64,000 bases of DNA from Hyphomicrobiales bacterium (GTDB lineage Bacteria; Pseudomonadota; Alphaproteobacteria; Rhizobiales; Xanthobacteraceae). Below the pieces are notes generated by a model. That model was given only the letters and a program-made list of their open reading frames with translations. It had not been told where the DNA came from and searched no databases. The DNA is taken from NCBI GenBank assembly GCA_016713235.1, contig JADJPN010000004.1, positions 1 to 64,000 of the forward strand. Reading direction: 5' to 3'. Of this stretch, positions 45,841 to 55,062 are shown in pieces (position 1 is the stretch's first letter; every line of letters begins with the position of its first letter). The translations under genes were made by a program, and so were the position numbers.

Positions 45841-46359
45841 CTATTCCGGATCGAGCGGACGGCTCATGAAAACGGCGGGGCCATATGGCGCGAGCTGATC
45901 CACGAGCGTTCCCTTCGCTTGCACGCGCCAGAAGCCGTGACGAAACCAGGCTGTTTCCGAGCCGTACAAGGCGGCGAGGGTAAAGCCGCTTAGGTTTTGT
46001 GCGCGCGCAGCCTCGCTCAAGCGCTTCAGCAGATCCGGAACGAGCGGACCGCCGCGCGCACTCGGCATCAGCGCGACATCATGAATGTAGAGCACCTCGG
46101 GCTTGTCCGGGAGCTTGCGAATGAAAGTGTCGAGTTGCGGCATGTCGTCCGCGATCCATGGATAGGCGACCGCGTAGCCGCGCGCGACACCGCTCTCATC
46201 GACCGCGATGAAATGCGTCGCGGGCGAAAGCATCAGCTTTTCAGCGACGACCTCATCCCGTTCGGGATAGTCGGGATGGAGCAAATCGGAAATACGTTGG
46301 GCTTCGGCGAGGTCGCTTGCCGTCATCGCACGCCATTGCGGAGTGCTGTCAGCTTTCAT
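45841..46359 (-). CDS. GNAT-family N-acetyltransferase
   Basis: A 172-residue acetyltransferase from ATG 46359 (WRAMTASDLAEAQRISDLLH follows). The strand EVLYIHDVALMPSARGGPLV carries the acetyl-CoA loop in a diverged form, with ARGGPLVPDLLKRLSEAARA as the P-loop helix; FTLAALYGSETAWFRHGFWR ends the fold. A frame open to 46431 would add 24 residues of dubious coding. The substrate is unknown. rppH starts only 4 bp upstream, so the two are probably cotranscribed. Confidence 0.85.
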   Translation of the reverse strand: MKADSTPQWRAMTASDLAEAQRISDLLHPDYPERDEVVAEKLMLSPATHFIAVDESGVARGYAVAYPWIADDMPQLDTFIRKLPDKPEVLYIHDVALMPSARGGPLVPDLLKRLSEAARAQNLSGFTLAALYGSETAWFRHGFWRVQAKGTLVDQLAPYGPAVFMSRPLDPE

Positions 46360-46363
46360 TTTT

Positions 46364-46870
46364 TTATTCCCGCGAGAATTCTCCGAATGCCCGCACCACG
46401 TCTTCATATACCCCGCGCTTGAACGGCACAATTAAGTCCGGTGTATTCGCAAGCGTGTCCCACCGCCATTCTGCGAATTCCGGCTTATGCCCACCCCCGC
46501 CGGGTGTTGTGATGTTGATCTCGTTCTCGTGGCCGGTAAAGCGCAGCGCGTACCATTTCTGCTTCTGGCCCCGATACTTACCCTTCCACGCCTCGCCGGC
46601 GATATCGCGGGGAATGTCGTATTTGAGCCAGCCCTCGGTTTCGCCGAGCCGCCGGATCGAGCGGATACTGGTCTCTTCGTAAAGCTCGCGTAACGCAGCT
46701 TCGTAGGGCGCTTCGCCGTCGTCGATGCCGCCCTGGGGCATCTGCCACTCGTGCTCGTTATCGACATGCTCCGGTCCGCCAAGGCGGCGGCCGACAAATA
46801 CTTTCCCCTGCGCATTAAACACCGCGAGGCCGACACAGGGGCGATAGGGCAGGTCTTCGAATTTTTTCAT
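46364..46870 (-). CDS. rppH: RNA pyrophosphohydrolase RppH
   Basis: Nudix hydrolase that removes pyrophosphate from 5'-triphosphate RNA and starts mRNA decay; 168 residues. The substrate-entry region is PYRPCVGLAVFNAQGKVFVG, and the Nudix box reads GGIDDGEAPYEAALRELYEE followed by TSI, with the Glu metal ligands. WQMPQGG and the Trp-rich WLKYDIPRDIAGEAWKGKYR with GQKQKWYALRF match RppH rather than other Nudix proteins. Its usual alphaproteobacterial place, after the YibQ-like and ctpA genes, is kept. Confidence 0.96.
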   Translation of the reverse strand: MKKFEDLPYRPCVGLAVFNAQGKVFVGRRLGGPEHVDNEHEWQMPQGGIDDGEAPYEAALRELYEETSIRSIRRLGETEGWLKYDIPRDIAGEAWKGKYRGQKQKWYALRFTGHENEINITTPGGGGHKPEFAEWRWDTLANTPDLIVPFKRGVYEDVVRAFGEFSRE

Positions 46871-46901
46871 AGCGGCGTTCTACAACGCCGGGCTGTCACA
46901 G

Positions 46902-48098
46902 TCAGCTTTGTTTCGGCTTGCGCTGGAAAGCGACGCTGACCGGTACGAGCCGGATACCGCGCGCTTCCAGCGTCTGCGACCAGCGTGCGATGCGCTCGAC
47001 GGTGACGGGGAGCGAGCTTGCGGTAGCAACAGCCACGCCCTTTTCCGCGGCGATCGCCTCAAGCCTTACAAGCGCTGCATCGATATCCGCCCATTCGGCC
47101 TTGGCGTCGATGACGAGATCGGATTTCAGAAACGGCGCTTTGGTTTTCGTGGCCGCTTTCGCCGTGATGCTGCGGGGCGAAGAGCCGTCATCGATAAAAA
47201 GGAGGCCACGCTTTGCTGTTTCCGCGAGGATCGCTGCCACCGCGTCTTCATTCGCGGTGAAGCGCGCACCCATGAGGTTCGCGACGCCGACATAACCCTG
47301 CGAGCGGCTAAGGAAGAAATGCAGCCGGTCGATGTTCTGGTCTTTTGGCGCATTGGCGGTCAGCGTCTGCGGGCCGGGGTCGTTGTCGGGGTAGTCGAAC
47401 GGCTCCATCGGAATTTGCAGCAGCACCTCGTGGCCGGTGGAACGCGCTCGTGCGATCCAACGTGTGAGCTCGTTGCCATAGGGCACGAAGCCAAGTGTGA
47501 TGGCTGCCGGGAGTTTCGAAATCGCGTCGCCCGTACCGGAGGCGCTGACCCCAAGACCGGTGATCACGATCGCGATCATCGAGTCTGCGTTACCTGCGAC
47601 CGGGATCGGGCTTGCGTAGGCATCGAGCGGACGCACGCCATCAGGTGCGATCTTCGGGATCGAACCGTGCTTCGATTTTTCAATCAGGCGATTGTCCGCC
47701 GGAGGTATGTTGTTCGTGGGCTCGTTCGCCGTCGCATTGTTCGGCTGCGCGGTGCTGTTTGACCTTGGGTCGCCGATCACGACCTCGCGCTTCGCGCCGG
47801 TATTGCCGTCGATGATGGTGACCGTGCGCGGATCGCCGGTCGTTTGCGGGTTCTGCGCCGTCGGCTCGCGCTTGGGTGCGGCAGAGTTCTTGCTGTCGGC
47901 AGGGATGATCTGTTCGATCTTCACAATGTGACGCGGCTCGCCTCCGAGCGGGTCGTCAGAAACCATGACCCACACGATCGCGATGCCGAGCGCAACCGCG
48001 ATCGCCGCCGTCAGGGCGCCGAGCGGACTCACGGGCAGGCGCCAGCGAGTCTTGCTGTTTTGCTTTGCTTTCAGCGGCGTATCGAGATCGTCCGCCAC
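46902..48098 (-). CDS. Divergent polysaccharide deacetylase family protein (YibQ-like)
   Basis: A 398-residue membrane-anchored protein: residues 24-46 form a single transmembrane helix (LGALTAAIAVALGIAIVWVM), followed by a Pro/Asn/Thr-rich linker to about residue 165 and the deacetylase-like domain (MIAIVITGLGVSASGTGDAI, ITLGFVPYGNELTRWIARAR, VLLQIPMEPFDYPDNDPGPQ, GRLLFI-type FIDDGSS). Some catalytic His/Asp residues of classic deacetylases differ, as in the family. It lies between ctpA and rppH as usual. A cell-wall role is inferred. Confidence 0.9.
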   Translation of the reverse strand: MADDLDTPLKAKQNSKTRWRLPVSPLGALTAAIAVALGIAIVWVMVSDDPLGGEPRHIVKIEQIIPADSKNSAAPKREPTAQNPQTTGDPRTVTIIDGNTGAKREVVIGDPRSNSTAQPNNATANEPTNNIPPADNRLIEKSKHGSIPKIAPDGVRPLDAYASPIPVAGNADSMIAIVITGLGVSASGTGDAISKLPAAITLGFVPYGNELTRWIARARSTGHEVLLQIPMEPFDYPDNDPGPQTLTANAPKDQNIDRLHFFLSRSQGYVGVANLMGARFTANEDAVAAILAETAKRGLLFIDDGSSPRSITAKAATKTKAPFLKSDLVIDAKAEWADIDAALVRLEAIAAEKGVAVATASSLPVTVERIARWSQTLEARGIRLVPVSVAFQRKPKQS

Positions 48099-48181
48099 TC
48101 GCTTCCCCTGAAAAATCGAATCGAAGCGAACCGTATCACGCGGGTCTTTAGCGCATGGTTAACGAGACCTTACCAAGCAAA

Positions 48182-48209
48182 AGCCCCGCCAGATTGCTCC
48201 GGCGGGGCT
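48182..48209 (-). terminator. Terminator after ctpA
   Basis: The stem AGCCCCGCC (48182-48190) with GGCGGGGCT (48201-48209) has a 10-nt loop and is followed on the minus strand by TTTTGC. It separates ctpA from the deacetylase gene. Confidence 0.8.
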
Positions 48210-48234
48210 CAGGTTTTGATCGGTCGATCCGAGC

Positions 48235-49551
48235 TTAGTTCGGCACGGCCTTGGGATTCGGCGGGAAGGCCGAGTTCTTCAGTTTGCCGCGGAGCAATTC
48301 CAGCGCCATGTTGAGCTGGATATCGTTCTTCGGATCCGGCGGAATATAGGCAGGCGAACCGGCCTGTTCATCGCCGTCATTGGCCTTGATGTGGCCCTTC
48401 AGCGAAGCCTCGCCGCGCGGCTCGACCTTGCCCTTCAGTTCTTCCGGCAGATCCTGAATGAGCTCGATGTCGGGCTGAATGCCCTTGGCCTGAATCGAGC
48501 GGCCTGACGGCGTGTAGTAACGCGCCGTCGTGAGCTTCAGCGCACCGTAGCCGCCGACCGGCATTACGGTCTGTACCGAACCCTTGCCGAACGAGCGCGA
48601 GCCCAGAAGCGTCGCACGCTTGTGGTCCTGCAAGGCGCCGGCAACGATCTCGGATGCCGATGCCGAACCGCCGTTGATCAGGACGATCAGCGGCTTGCCG
48701 TTCGTCAGATCGCCGGGGCGCGCGTTGTAGCGCTGGCTGGCTTCCGCGCGCCCGCGGGTGGAGACGATTTCGCCGCGCTCGAGGAAGGTATCGCTCACCG
48801 CGATTGCCTGATCGAGCAGACCGCCGCCGTTGTTGCGCAGATCGAGGATATAGCCCTTGAGCTTATCGTTCGGAATCTTCGCCTTGATCTCGGCGATCGC
48901 TTCTTCGAGCTGCTTGATGGTGCGCTCGCCCTGGAAGCTCGTGAGACGGATGTAACCGACATCGTCCTCGATCTTGTGACGCACGTTGCGGATCGAAATA
49001 ATTTCGCGAACGAGCTTGATTTCAACCGGCTTCTCGACACCCTTGCGCTGAATGCGCAGCACGATCGGGGTGTTGACCGGCCCGCGCATCTTTTCGACAG
49101 CCTGTTCGAGCGAGAGACCCTTCACCGGCTCGCCGTCGAGATGGGTGATGAGATCGGCCGGCTGCACGCCACCGCGCGCGGCGGGCGTGTTGTCGATCGG
49201 TGACATTACCTTGACGAGGCCATCTTCCATCGTGACTTCGATGCCGAGCCCGCCGAACTCGCCGCGAGTCTGGGTCTGCATGTCGCGGAAGTTCTTGGCA
49301 TCGAGGAATTGCGAATGCGGATCGAGCGAGGAGAGCATGCCGTTGATGGCAGCTTCGATCAGCTTCGAGTCTTCGACCTTCTCGACATACTGGGCGCGGA
49401 CGTGTTCGAAGATGTCTCCGAACAGGTTCAACTGCCGATACGTATCGGCGGACGCCGCACGCGCTTTGGTAAATACTTGCGGCTGTGCTGCCACCGCTGC
49501 GATCAGCGCGCCTGTGATAGCGCCGATAAAGAATAGCGAAATCTTCCGCAT
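48235..49551 (-). CDS. ctpA: Carboxy-terminal processing protease CtpA (S41)
   Basis: Periplasmic serine protease; 438 residues from ATG 49551 (MRKISLFFIGAITG; a frame open to 49587 adds 12). A signal anchor (KISLFFIGAITGALIAAVAA) leads to a PDZ domain (GGLGIEVTMEDGLVKVMSPI, GGVQPADLITHLDGEPVKGL) and the S41 core with the catalytic Ser in NGGSASASEIVAGALQD and Lys in SFGKGSVQTVMPVGG. GYILDLRNNGGGLLDQAI is a family mark. An EnvC-type peptidase normally sits upstream in relatives but is not seen here. Confidence 0.95.
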   Translation of the reverse strand: MRKISLFFIGAITGALIAAVAAQPQVFTKARAASADTYRQLNLFGDIFEHVRAQYVEKVEDSKLIEAAINGMLSSLDPHSQFLDAKNFRDMQTQTRGEFGGLGIEVTMEDGLVKVMSPIDNTPAARGGVQPADLITHLDGEPVKGLSLEQAVEKMRGPVNTPIVLRIQRKGVEKPVEIKLVREIISIRNVRHKIEDDVGYIRLTSFQGERTIKQLEEAIAEIKAKIPNDKLKGYILDLRNNGGGLLDQAIAVSDTFLERGEIVSTRGRAEASQRYNARPGDLTNGKPLIVLINGGSASASEIVAGALQDHKRATLLGSRSFGKGSVQTVMPVGGYGALKLTTARYYTPSGRSIQAKGIQPDIELIQDLPEELKGKVEPRGEASLKGHIKANDGDEQAGSPAYIPPDPKNDIQLNMALELLRGKLKNSAFPPNPKAVPN

Positions 49552-49993
49552 TATCCGCAAACCTTCTGCTTGCCGGTTGCCGGCCATGACGGGCCGGAGT
49601 CGATTGGTTCGCCGCGCGCCTTATCCGCGGAAGCAAACCGATCCTGGGGTTAGCCGCCTCGTTGCCCGAGGCCGGAATTCGTCCTGTCCGTCTTCACCGT
49701 GGCGGGCCACCCCTTTGGACGAGCTGCCCTGGTTCCACCGTGAATTTCTCACCCCTGCCAATGCCCTATGATACCTGCCGCGCGTCTTGGGTAGCAAGGG
49801 ATCGCCGGGTTCCGGCTGTGATTGTCAGCCGAGCGCGTCGTTCAAAAAGGGCATTATTTCCCCGCTCCGGTAACCGTTTCAGGCGAAAAACCCCTCAGCG
49901 ACCACCGGGATTAGAAGGTGGCGGGTGATCGCGCAAAAGTGAGCCTGAAACAGGGCAGGGGGCCGCCCGGATTAAATTTTCGACAGGCGGCTC
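49552..49993. other. 442-bp gap between rlmH and ctpA with a possible structured RNA
   Basis: No gene is seen, although relatives usually carry an EnvC-type murein hydrolase activator here. GTTTCAGGC (49876-49884) and GCCTGAAAC (49943-49951) form a 9-bp closing stem around a 58-nt interior with a CCACC/GGTGG inner stem, so a folded minus-strand transcript is possible. The left half shows only short GC-rich words. Confidence 0.45.
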
Positions 49994-50479
49994 TCAGCCG
50001 CCGCGATGATAGGGGTGGCCCGAGAGGATCGTGACCGCCCGATAGATTTGCTCGGCAAGCAGGATACGGACCATCTGGTGCGGGAAGGTTGCCGCGCCGA
50101 AAGCGAGCGCGAGATCCGCCTTCTTGCGTAAAATTTCATCGAGACCGTCAGCGCCGCCGATCTGGAGAGCGATACAGCCTGCGCCGTCGTCGCGAAAGCG
50201 CGCGAGTCGTTTCGCGAGGTCTTCGCTGGAGACGTTCTTTCCGCGCTCGTCGAGCGCGATCAGTTTCGCTTTTTCGGGAACTGCTCCGAGCAGCGCTTTG
50301 GCTTCGTCGCTCTTTCTTTTCGCGGCGGTCTGCGCGGTGCTTTCGGGAATCTCGATTATGTCGAGCGGCGCAAGAGCCAGCGCTTTGCCCGAAGCATTCG
50401 CGCGATCAAGATAGCGCGCGAGCAACTCGCGTTCCGGCCCCGCCTTCAGGCGGCCAACGGCGGCGATCAGCAAGCGCAT
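49994..50479 (-). CDS. rlmH: 23S rRNA pseudouridine-1915 N3-methyltransferase RlmH
   Basis: SPOUT-class methyltransferase that modifies helix 69 of 23S rRNA; 161 residues. Marks are MRLLIAAVGRLKAGPERELL, LIALDERGKNVSSEDLAKRL, the SAM-binding knot stretch CIALQIGGADGLDEILRKKA, and FPHQMVRILLAEQIYRAVTI with the terminal SGHPYHRGG. It lies 9 bp after rsfS. The stop overlaps a small GGCGGCT/AGCCGCC hairpin that may weakly terminate. Confidence 0.96.
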   Translation of the reverse strand: MRLLIAAVGRLKAGPERELLARYLDRANASGKALALAPLDIIEIPESTAQTAAKRKSDEAKALLGAVPEKAKLIALDERGKNVSSEDLAKRLARFRDDGAGCIALQIGGADGLDEILRKKADLALAFGAATFPHQMVRILLAEQIYRAVTILSGHPYHRGG

Positions 50480-50488
50480 CGAAAGAAC

Positions 50489-50905
50489 TCAGGTTTTCGC
50501 GGTGGCGCGCGGCTGCCACATTCTCTCCAGGCTGTAGAACTCGCGAACCTCCGGCCTGAACACGTGCACGATGATGTCGCCGGCGTCGATCAGGACCCAG
50601 TCGGCGGCAGGCAAGCCCTCGGAGCGCGGCTTATGACCGGCTTTCGAAAGCGCTGCGATCAAGTGCTCGGCGATTGATGCCACGTGGCGGTTCGAGCGTC
50701 CGCTCGTAATCACCATATGATCGGCAATCGACGTGCGTCCGTGGACATCGATCGGCATCGTGTCCTCGGCCTTGTCGTCTTCGAGTTGTTTCAGGATGAG
50801 GGAAAGTAGGGCGGGCTCTTGCTTGCGCGCCACAACTTTGGGCTTCGCGGCTCTTTTTGCCGTTACGCTGCGTACCTTGGTTGCCAGGCTATCGATTCCT
50901 TCCAT
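50489..50905 (-). CDS. rsfS: Ribosome silencing factor RsfS
   Basis: Binds L14 and blocks subunit joining when nutrients are low; 138 residues from ATG 50905 (MEGIDSLATKVRSV). The DUF143 domain is visible: LLSLILKQLEDDKAEDTMPI, DHMVITSGRSNRHVASIAEH and WVLIDAGDIIVHVFRPEVRE with FYSLERMW. An upstream in-frame ATG at 50965 adds residues unlike relatives. The order nadD-rsfS-rlmH is the standard one. Confidence 0.94.
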   Translation of the reverse strand: MEGIDSLATKVRSVTAKRAAKPKVVARKQEPALLSLILKQLEDDKAEDTMPIDVHGRTSIADHMVITSGRSNRHVASIAEHLIAALSKAGHKPRSEGLPAADWVLIDAGDIIVHVFRPEVREFYSLERMWQPRATAKT

Positions 50906-50968
50906 CAGGCCTCGGTTAGCGAATCGGTACTGGCCAAAGCATACGCTTCCTCCATCACCGTTCAATTC

Positions 50969-51540
50969 CTAAGCTTGTCGTCGCCCCTTCATGCGTAAAC
51001 TGGTGGAGGACAACGGCGATTTCAAGCCATGCAGATAAACCCATGCCGGTGGCCGCATGGACAATAAAAGCGGCGCATCGCTTTCGTCCACCCGATAGCG
51101 GGCAAGCGCATGGGCGGCCTTCGACGAAAGTGGTGCGTCCTCGTCGCCAGGCCGTTCGATCACCGCAATTGGCATCAGTCCTGCGACTTCCTGCCAGCGC
51201 TTCCAGCGATGGAACTGCGCAAGATTGTCCGCACCCATCAGCCACGCGAAGCGCGCATTCAGGTGGACGCGATCAGGCGCGTGAGCGTCTCGAAGGTGTA
51301 GCGAGTCCGATAGGCGACCTCTGGCGCGCAGACACTGATGTAGGGCGATGCCGCAACTTCGCGTGCCTGCGCGATACGCGTTTCAACCGAAGGCAGGTCG
51401 CGATTTAATTTAAGCGGGTTTCCAGGCGACACGAGCCACCAGACACGATCGAGGCCGAGACGCTTCCATGCGAGCAAGCTCAGCGCGCGATGCGCGTCGT
51501 GCGCGGGGTTGAAACTGCCGCCGAGGAGCCCGATCCGCAT
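50969..51540 (-). CDS. nadD: Nicotinate-nucleotide adenylyltransferase NadD, one frameshift
   Basis: Makes deamido-NAD from nicotinate mononucleotide; about 190 residues if repaired. From ATG 51540 the protein starts MRIGLLGGSFNPAHDAHRAL with the nucleotidyltransferase H-x-x-H-type motif and continues to RYTFETLTRLIAS. A base is missing near 51263-51266; the other frame continues HLNARFAWLMGADNLAQFHR and KRWQEVAGLMPIAVIERPGD, ending LKSPLSSTSLRMKGRRQA. The gene is essential, so sequence error is likely. proA starts upstream with a 29-bp gap. Confidence 0.9.
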
Positions 51541-51569
51541 GCCGGGCGAGGCAAGGGGAGCGCGAGAGT

Positions 51570-52847
51570 TCAAGGGCGGATCTGACCGTTGCCGTGGACG
51601 CGATACTTGAAGGATGTGAGCTGCTCGACGCCGACGGGACCGCGTGCGTGCATGCGGCCGGTGGCAATGCCAATCTCGGCGCCAAAGCCGAACTCGCCGC
51701 CGTCGGCGAACTGCGTCGAGGCGTTGTGCAACACGATCGCGGAATCGACTTCGCGCAGGAAAATTTCCGCTTCCGAAGGATCGTCGGTAACGATCGCGTC
51801 GGTGTGCTGCGATCCGTATTTCGCGATGTGATCGATCGCCGCCTGCAAGCCGTCGACGACCTTCACGGCGATAATCTTGTCGAGATATTCGGCGGGCCAA
51901 TCTTCTTCGGTGGCGGCTTTCACGCGGGAATCGATCACGCGCGTAGCGTCGTCGCCGCGCACTTCGCAGCCGGCTTCAAGAAGCATTTCGACGAGCGGCT
52001 TCAGATGTGTGGGCGCGGTCTTCTTGTCGACGAGTAGGGTCTCGGCGGCACCGCATACACCGGTACGGCGCATCTTCGCGTTGAAGACGATGCTCTTTGC
52101 CATTTCGAGATCGGCAGGCGCGTGGACGTAGACGTGACATACGCCTTCTAGATGGGCGAAGACAGGCACGCGCGCTTCGGTCTGTACGCGCGCAACGAGA
52201 CTCTTGCCGCCGCGGGGCACGACGACGTCGATGTTGCCGTTCAAGCCCGAGAGTAACTCGCCGACGGCAGCGCGGTCGGTGGTCGGCACAAGCTGGATTG
52301 CGTCTTCCGGCAGACCCGCTTCTTTGAGGCCAGCGACGAGACACTCGTGGATGGCACGGCTCGAATGAAAGCTGTCCGAGCCCCCGCGCAGGATCACTGC
52401 GTTGCCTGCTTTGAGACAAAGCGAGCCAGCGTCTGCCGTGACGTTCGGACGGCTTTCGTAAATGACTGCGACCACGCCGAGCGGCGTGCGCACGCGCTGG
52501 AACATCAGGCCGTTCGGCTGCTGCCAGTCGGCGATCACTTCGCCGACGGGATCGGGGAGGAGCGCGACCATCTCGACGCCGGCCGCAATCGCATCGATGG
52601 ATGCGTCCGTGAGCGTGAGGCGATCGAGGAAAGCAGCGGTGATGTTCTGTTCTTTCGCCGCTTCGATGTCTTGCGCATTCGCTGCCAGAATTTTTGCCTT
52701 GCTGGCGCGGATCGCTTTTCCGGCGGCTTCCAGCGCATCCGTCTTCCGCGCGGATTCCGCAAGACCAAGCACGCGTGCAGCACTTCTCGCGCGTACGCCA
52801 ATGTCACGCATCAGCGCCTTCACGTCGCCGGTCTCGCGCATGTTCAT
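51570..52847 (-). CDS. proA: Gamma-glutamyl phosphate reductase
   Basis: NADPH-dependent second step of proline synthesis; 425 residues. Marks are VRTPLGVVAVIYESRPNVTA, AGNAVILRGGSDSFHSSRAI, IDVVVPRGGKSLVARVQTEA and the catalytic Cys in MRRTGVCGAAETLLVDKKTA. The C-terminus has EFGFGAEIGIATGRMHARGP, then VGVEQLTSFKYRVHGNGQ. proB lies 2 bp upstream, so proB and proA are expressed together, between obgE and nadD as in many Rhizobiales. Confidence 0.97.
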   Translation of the reverse strand: MNMRETGDVKALMRDIGVRARSAARVLGLAESARKTDALEAAGKAIRASKAKILAANAQDIEAAKEQNITAAFLDRLTLTDASIDAIAAGVEMVALLPDPVGEVIADWQQPNGLMFQRVRTPLGVVAVIYESRPNVTADAGSLCLKAGNAVILRGGSDSFHSSRAIHECLVAGLKEAGLPEDAIQLVPTTDRAAVGELLSGLNGNIDVVVPRGGKSLVARVQTEARVPVFAHLEGVCHVYVHAPADLEMAKSIVFNAKMRRTGVCGAAETLLVDKKTAPTHLKPLVEMLLEAGCEVRGDDATRVIDSRVKAATEEDWPAEYLDKIIAVKVVDGLQAAIDHIAKYGSQHTDAIVTDDPSEAEIFLREVDSAIVLHNASTQFADGGEFGFGAEIGIATGRMHARGPVGVEQLTSFKYRVHGNGQIRP

Positions 52848-52849
52848 CT

Positions 52850-53980
52850 CTATTCTCCCGCCATCGCGAGATCGTCGCGATGGATCATGGCAGCGCGGCC
52901 TTCATAGCCCAGAATGAGCACAATCTCTTTTGTCGATTTCTTCACGATCTTGGCCGCGTCTTCCGAGTCGTAAGCCACAAGCCCGCGTGCGATCTCTTCG
53001 CCGTCCGGACCGCGCACCAATACGGCATCGCCGCGCGCAAACTCGCCGGCAACCTTTACCACCCCTGCGGGGAGCAAGCTCTTGCCGTTGCGCAGCGCCG
53101 CTACCGCACCGGCATCGATATGGATAATGCCGCGCGGCTCGAGGTTTCCGACGATCCATTTCTTGCGCGCTGTTACCGGGTTCGCGGGCGTCAGAAACCA
53201 GGTACAGGCCTCGCCATTCGCGACGGCGCGCACAGGGTGCATTTTGCGGCCCGAGGCAATGATCATATGCGCGCCGGCAAGGGTCGCGATCTTTGCCGCT
53301 TCCACCTTTGTCACCATGCCGCCGCGCGAAAGCTCGGAACCAGCGGCCCCCGCCATGCCTTCGATCTCGGCGGTGATGCGGGAAATTACGGGAATAAGTT
53401 TCGCATCTTTTTTCAGGTGCGGAGGCGCGTCGTAGAAGCCGTCGATGTCGGAAAAAAGAATGAGAAGGTCCGCACCGATCATCGAGGCGACACGGGCAGC
53501 GAGGCGGTCATTGTCGCCGTATCGGATTTCGGATGTGGCGACCGTATCGTTCTCGTTGATGACGGGAACGGCGTTGATGTCGAGAAGCTTGCCGATGGTG
53601 GCACGGGCGTTGAGATAATTGCGGCGCTCTTCGGTGTCCTTCAACGTTAGCAGGACCTGGCCCGCGACGAGGCCGACTTTGCCCAGCGCCTCGCTCCATG
53701 CGCGGGCAAGCGCGATCTGGCCGACGGCGGCCGCCGCCTGGCTCTCTTCGAGCTTCAGGGCACCTTTGGCGAATTTCAACACCGTGCGGCCGAGTGCGAT
53801 GGCTCCGGAGGAAACGACGACAATCTGCGCGCCGGCTTTGGCGCGCTCGGCGAGGTCTTCTGCGAGCGCATTCAGCCAGTCCGAATACAGTTCTCCGCGT
53901 TCGGCGTTCACGAGTAACGACGAGCCGACCTTTACAACGATGCGCTTGAAGCTTTTGAGCTCCGGCGTTACGGACGCCAT
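52850..53980 (-). CDS. proB: Glutamate 5-kinase
   Basis: First step of proline synthesis; 376 residues. The amino-acid kinase domain reads KRIVVKVGSSLLVNAERGEL, QIVVVSSGAIALGRTVLKFA, VINENDTVATSEIRYGDNDR and LLILFSDIDGFYDAPPHLKK; GGMVTKVEAAKIATLAGAHM is the phosphate-binding loop. The C-terminal PUA domain contains GSLLPAGVVKVAG-like SLLPAGVVKVAGEFARGDAV. Its start lies 13 bp inside the 3' end of the repaired obgE frame. Confidence 0.97.
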   Translation of the reverse strand: MASVTPELKSFKRIVVKVGSSLLVNAERGELYSDWLNALAEDLAERAKAGAQIVVVSSGAIALGRTVLKFAKGALKLEESQAAAAVGQIALARAWSEALGKVGLVAGQVLLTLKDTEERRNYLNARATIGKLLDINAVPVINENDTVATSEIRYGDNDRLAARVASMIGADLLILFSDIDGFYDAPPHLKKDAKLIPVISRITAEIEGMAGAAGSELSRGGMVTKVEAAKIATLAGAHMIIASGRKMHPVRAVANGEACTWFLTPANPVTARKKWIVGNLEPRGIIHIDAGAVAALRNGKSLLPAGVVKVAGEFARGDAVLVRGPDGEEIARGLVAYDSEDAAKIVKKSTKEIVLILGYEGRAAMIHRDDLAMAGE

Positions 53981-55001
53981 GCGGCACTCTTCTCGGATTT
54001 ATTCCGCGCGGTACTTGCGCGCGCTGCGAGCTTGAAGATCGCGCGCAGCGCTTCCGGCACGCCTTTCTTCGAATGAGCGGAAAGCGCGAGCGGCTTTTTC
54101 TTCGTGACCTTTTGCAGCTTCTTGAGTTGGCTTTCGAATTTCCTGGGCGTCAGCGCATCTATCTTGGAAAGCGCGACGATCTCGGTTTTTCCGCAAGCAC
54201 GCCGCCGTACGCTTCGATTTCGTTGCGTACCGTCGTGTATGCGCCTGCGACATCTTCCTGCGTCGCATCGACGAGATGCAACAACGCATTGCAGCGCTCG
54301 ACATGGCCGAGAAAGCGGTCGCCTAACCCCGCGCCTTCATGCGCGCCTTCGATCAGGCCGGGAATATCGGCGAGCACGAGTTCGCGGCTGTCGGTGCGGA
54401 CGATGCCGAGCTGCGGATGCAGCGTGGTGAAGGGATAGTCCGCGACTTTGGGTTTCGCGGCAGTGACGGAAGCCAGGAAAGTAGATTTTCCTGCGTTGGG
54501 CAATCCGACGAGGCCTGCGTCTGCAATCAGCTTCAGCCGCAAACGAATCGTACGCTCTTGTCCTTCGATGCCGGGGTTCGCGCGTCGCGGCGCGCGGTTG
54601 GTTGAAGATTTGAAATAAGCATTTCCAAACCCTCCCTGGCCGCCTTCGAGCAATACAATTCGCTGGCCGACTTCAGTCAGGTCGGCGAGCACGGTCTCGC
54701 CGTCTTCTTCCAGAACTTCGGTGCCGACGGGCACTTTCAGAACAGCATCCGCGCCTCTACCTCCGGCGCGGTTCTTCCCCATGCCGTGGACGCCGGTGCC
54801 GGCCTTGAAGTGCTGCTGGTAGCGATAGTCGATCAGCGTATTGAGGCCGCTCACGCATTCGATGACGACGTCGCCGCCGCGGCCGCCATCGCCGCCGTCA
54901 GGGCCGCCGAATTCGATGAATTTCTCGCGCCGGAACGACACGGCTCCGCCGCCGCCGTTGCCGGAGCGAACGTAAACCTTGGCTTCGTCGAGGAATTTCA
55001 T
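53968..55001 (-). CDS. obgE: GTPase ObgE/CgtA, one frameshift
   Basis: Large-subunit assembly GTPase; about 344 residues if repaired. The Obg fold starts MKFLDEAKVYVRSGNGGGGA with FGGPDGGDGGRGGDVVIE. The G domain has LVGLPNAGKSTFLASVTAAK (G1) and LADIPGLIEGAHEGAGLGDR (G3). One base is missing in a T5 run (A5 on the coding strand) at 54186-54190; restoring it turns a premature stop into EKTEIVALSKIDALTPRKFE (G4) and KKKPLALSAHSKKGVPEALR, ending at TAA 53968-53970. It is essential, so sequence error is likely. The tail overlaps proB by 13 bp. Confidence 0.93.
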
Positions 55002-55062
55002 GTTGCGTCACTTATGAAATTTCACATCCCATGCATCAAGCACCGGATGTGAAACCAGTTCT

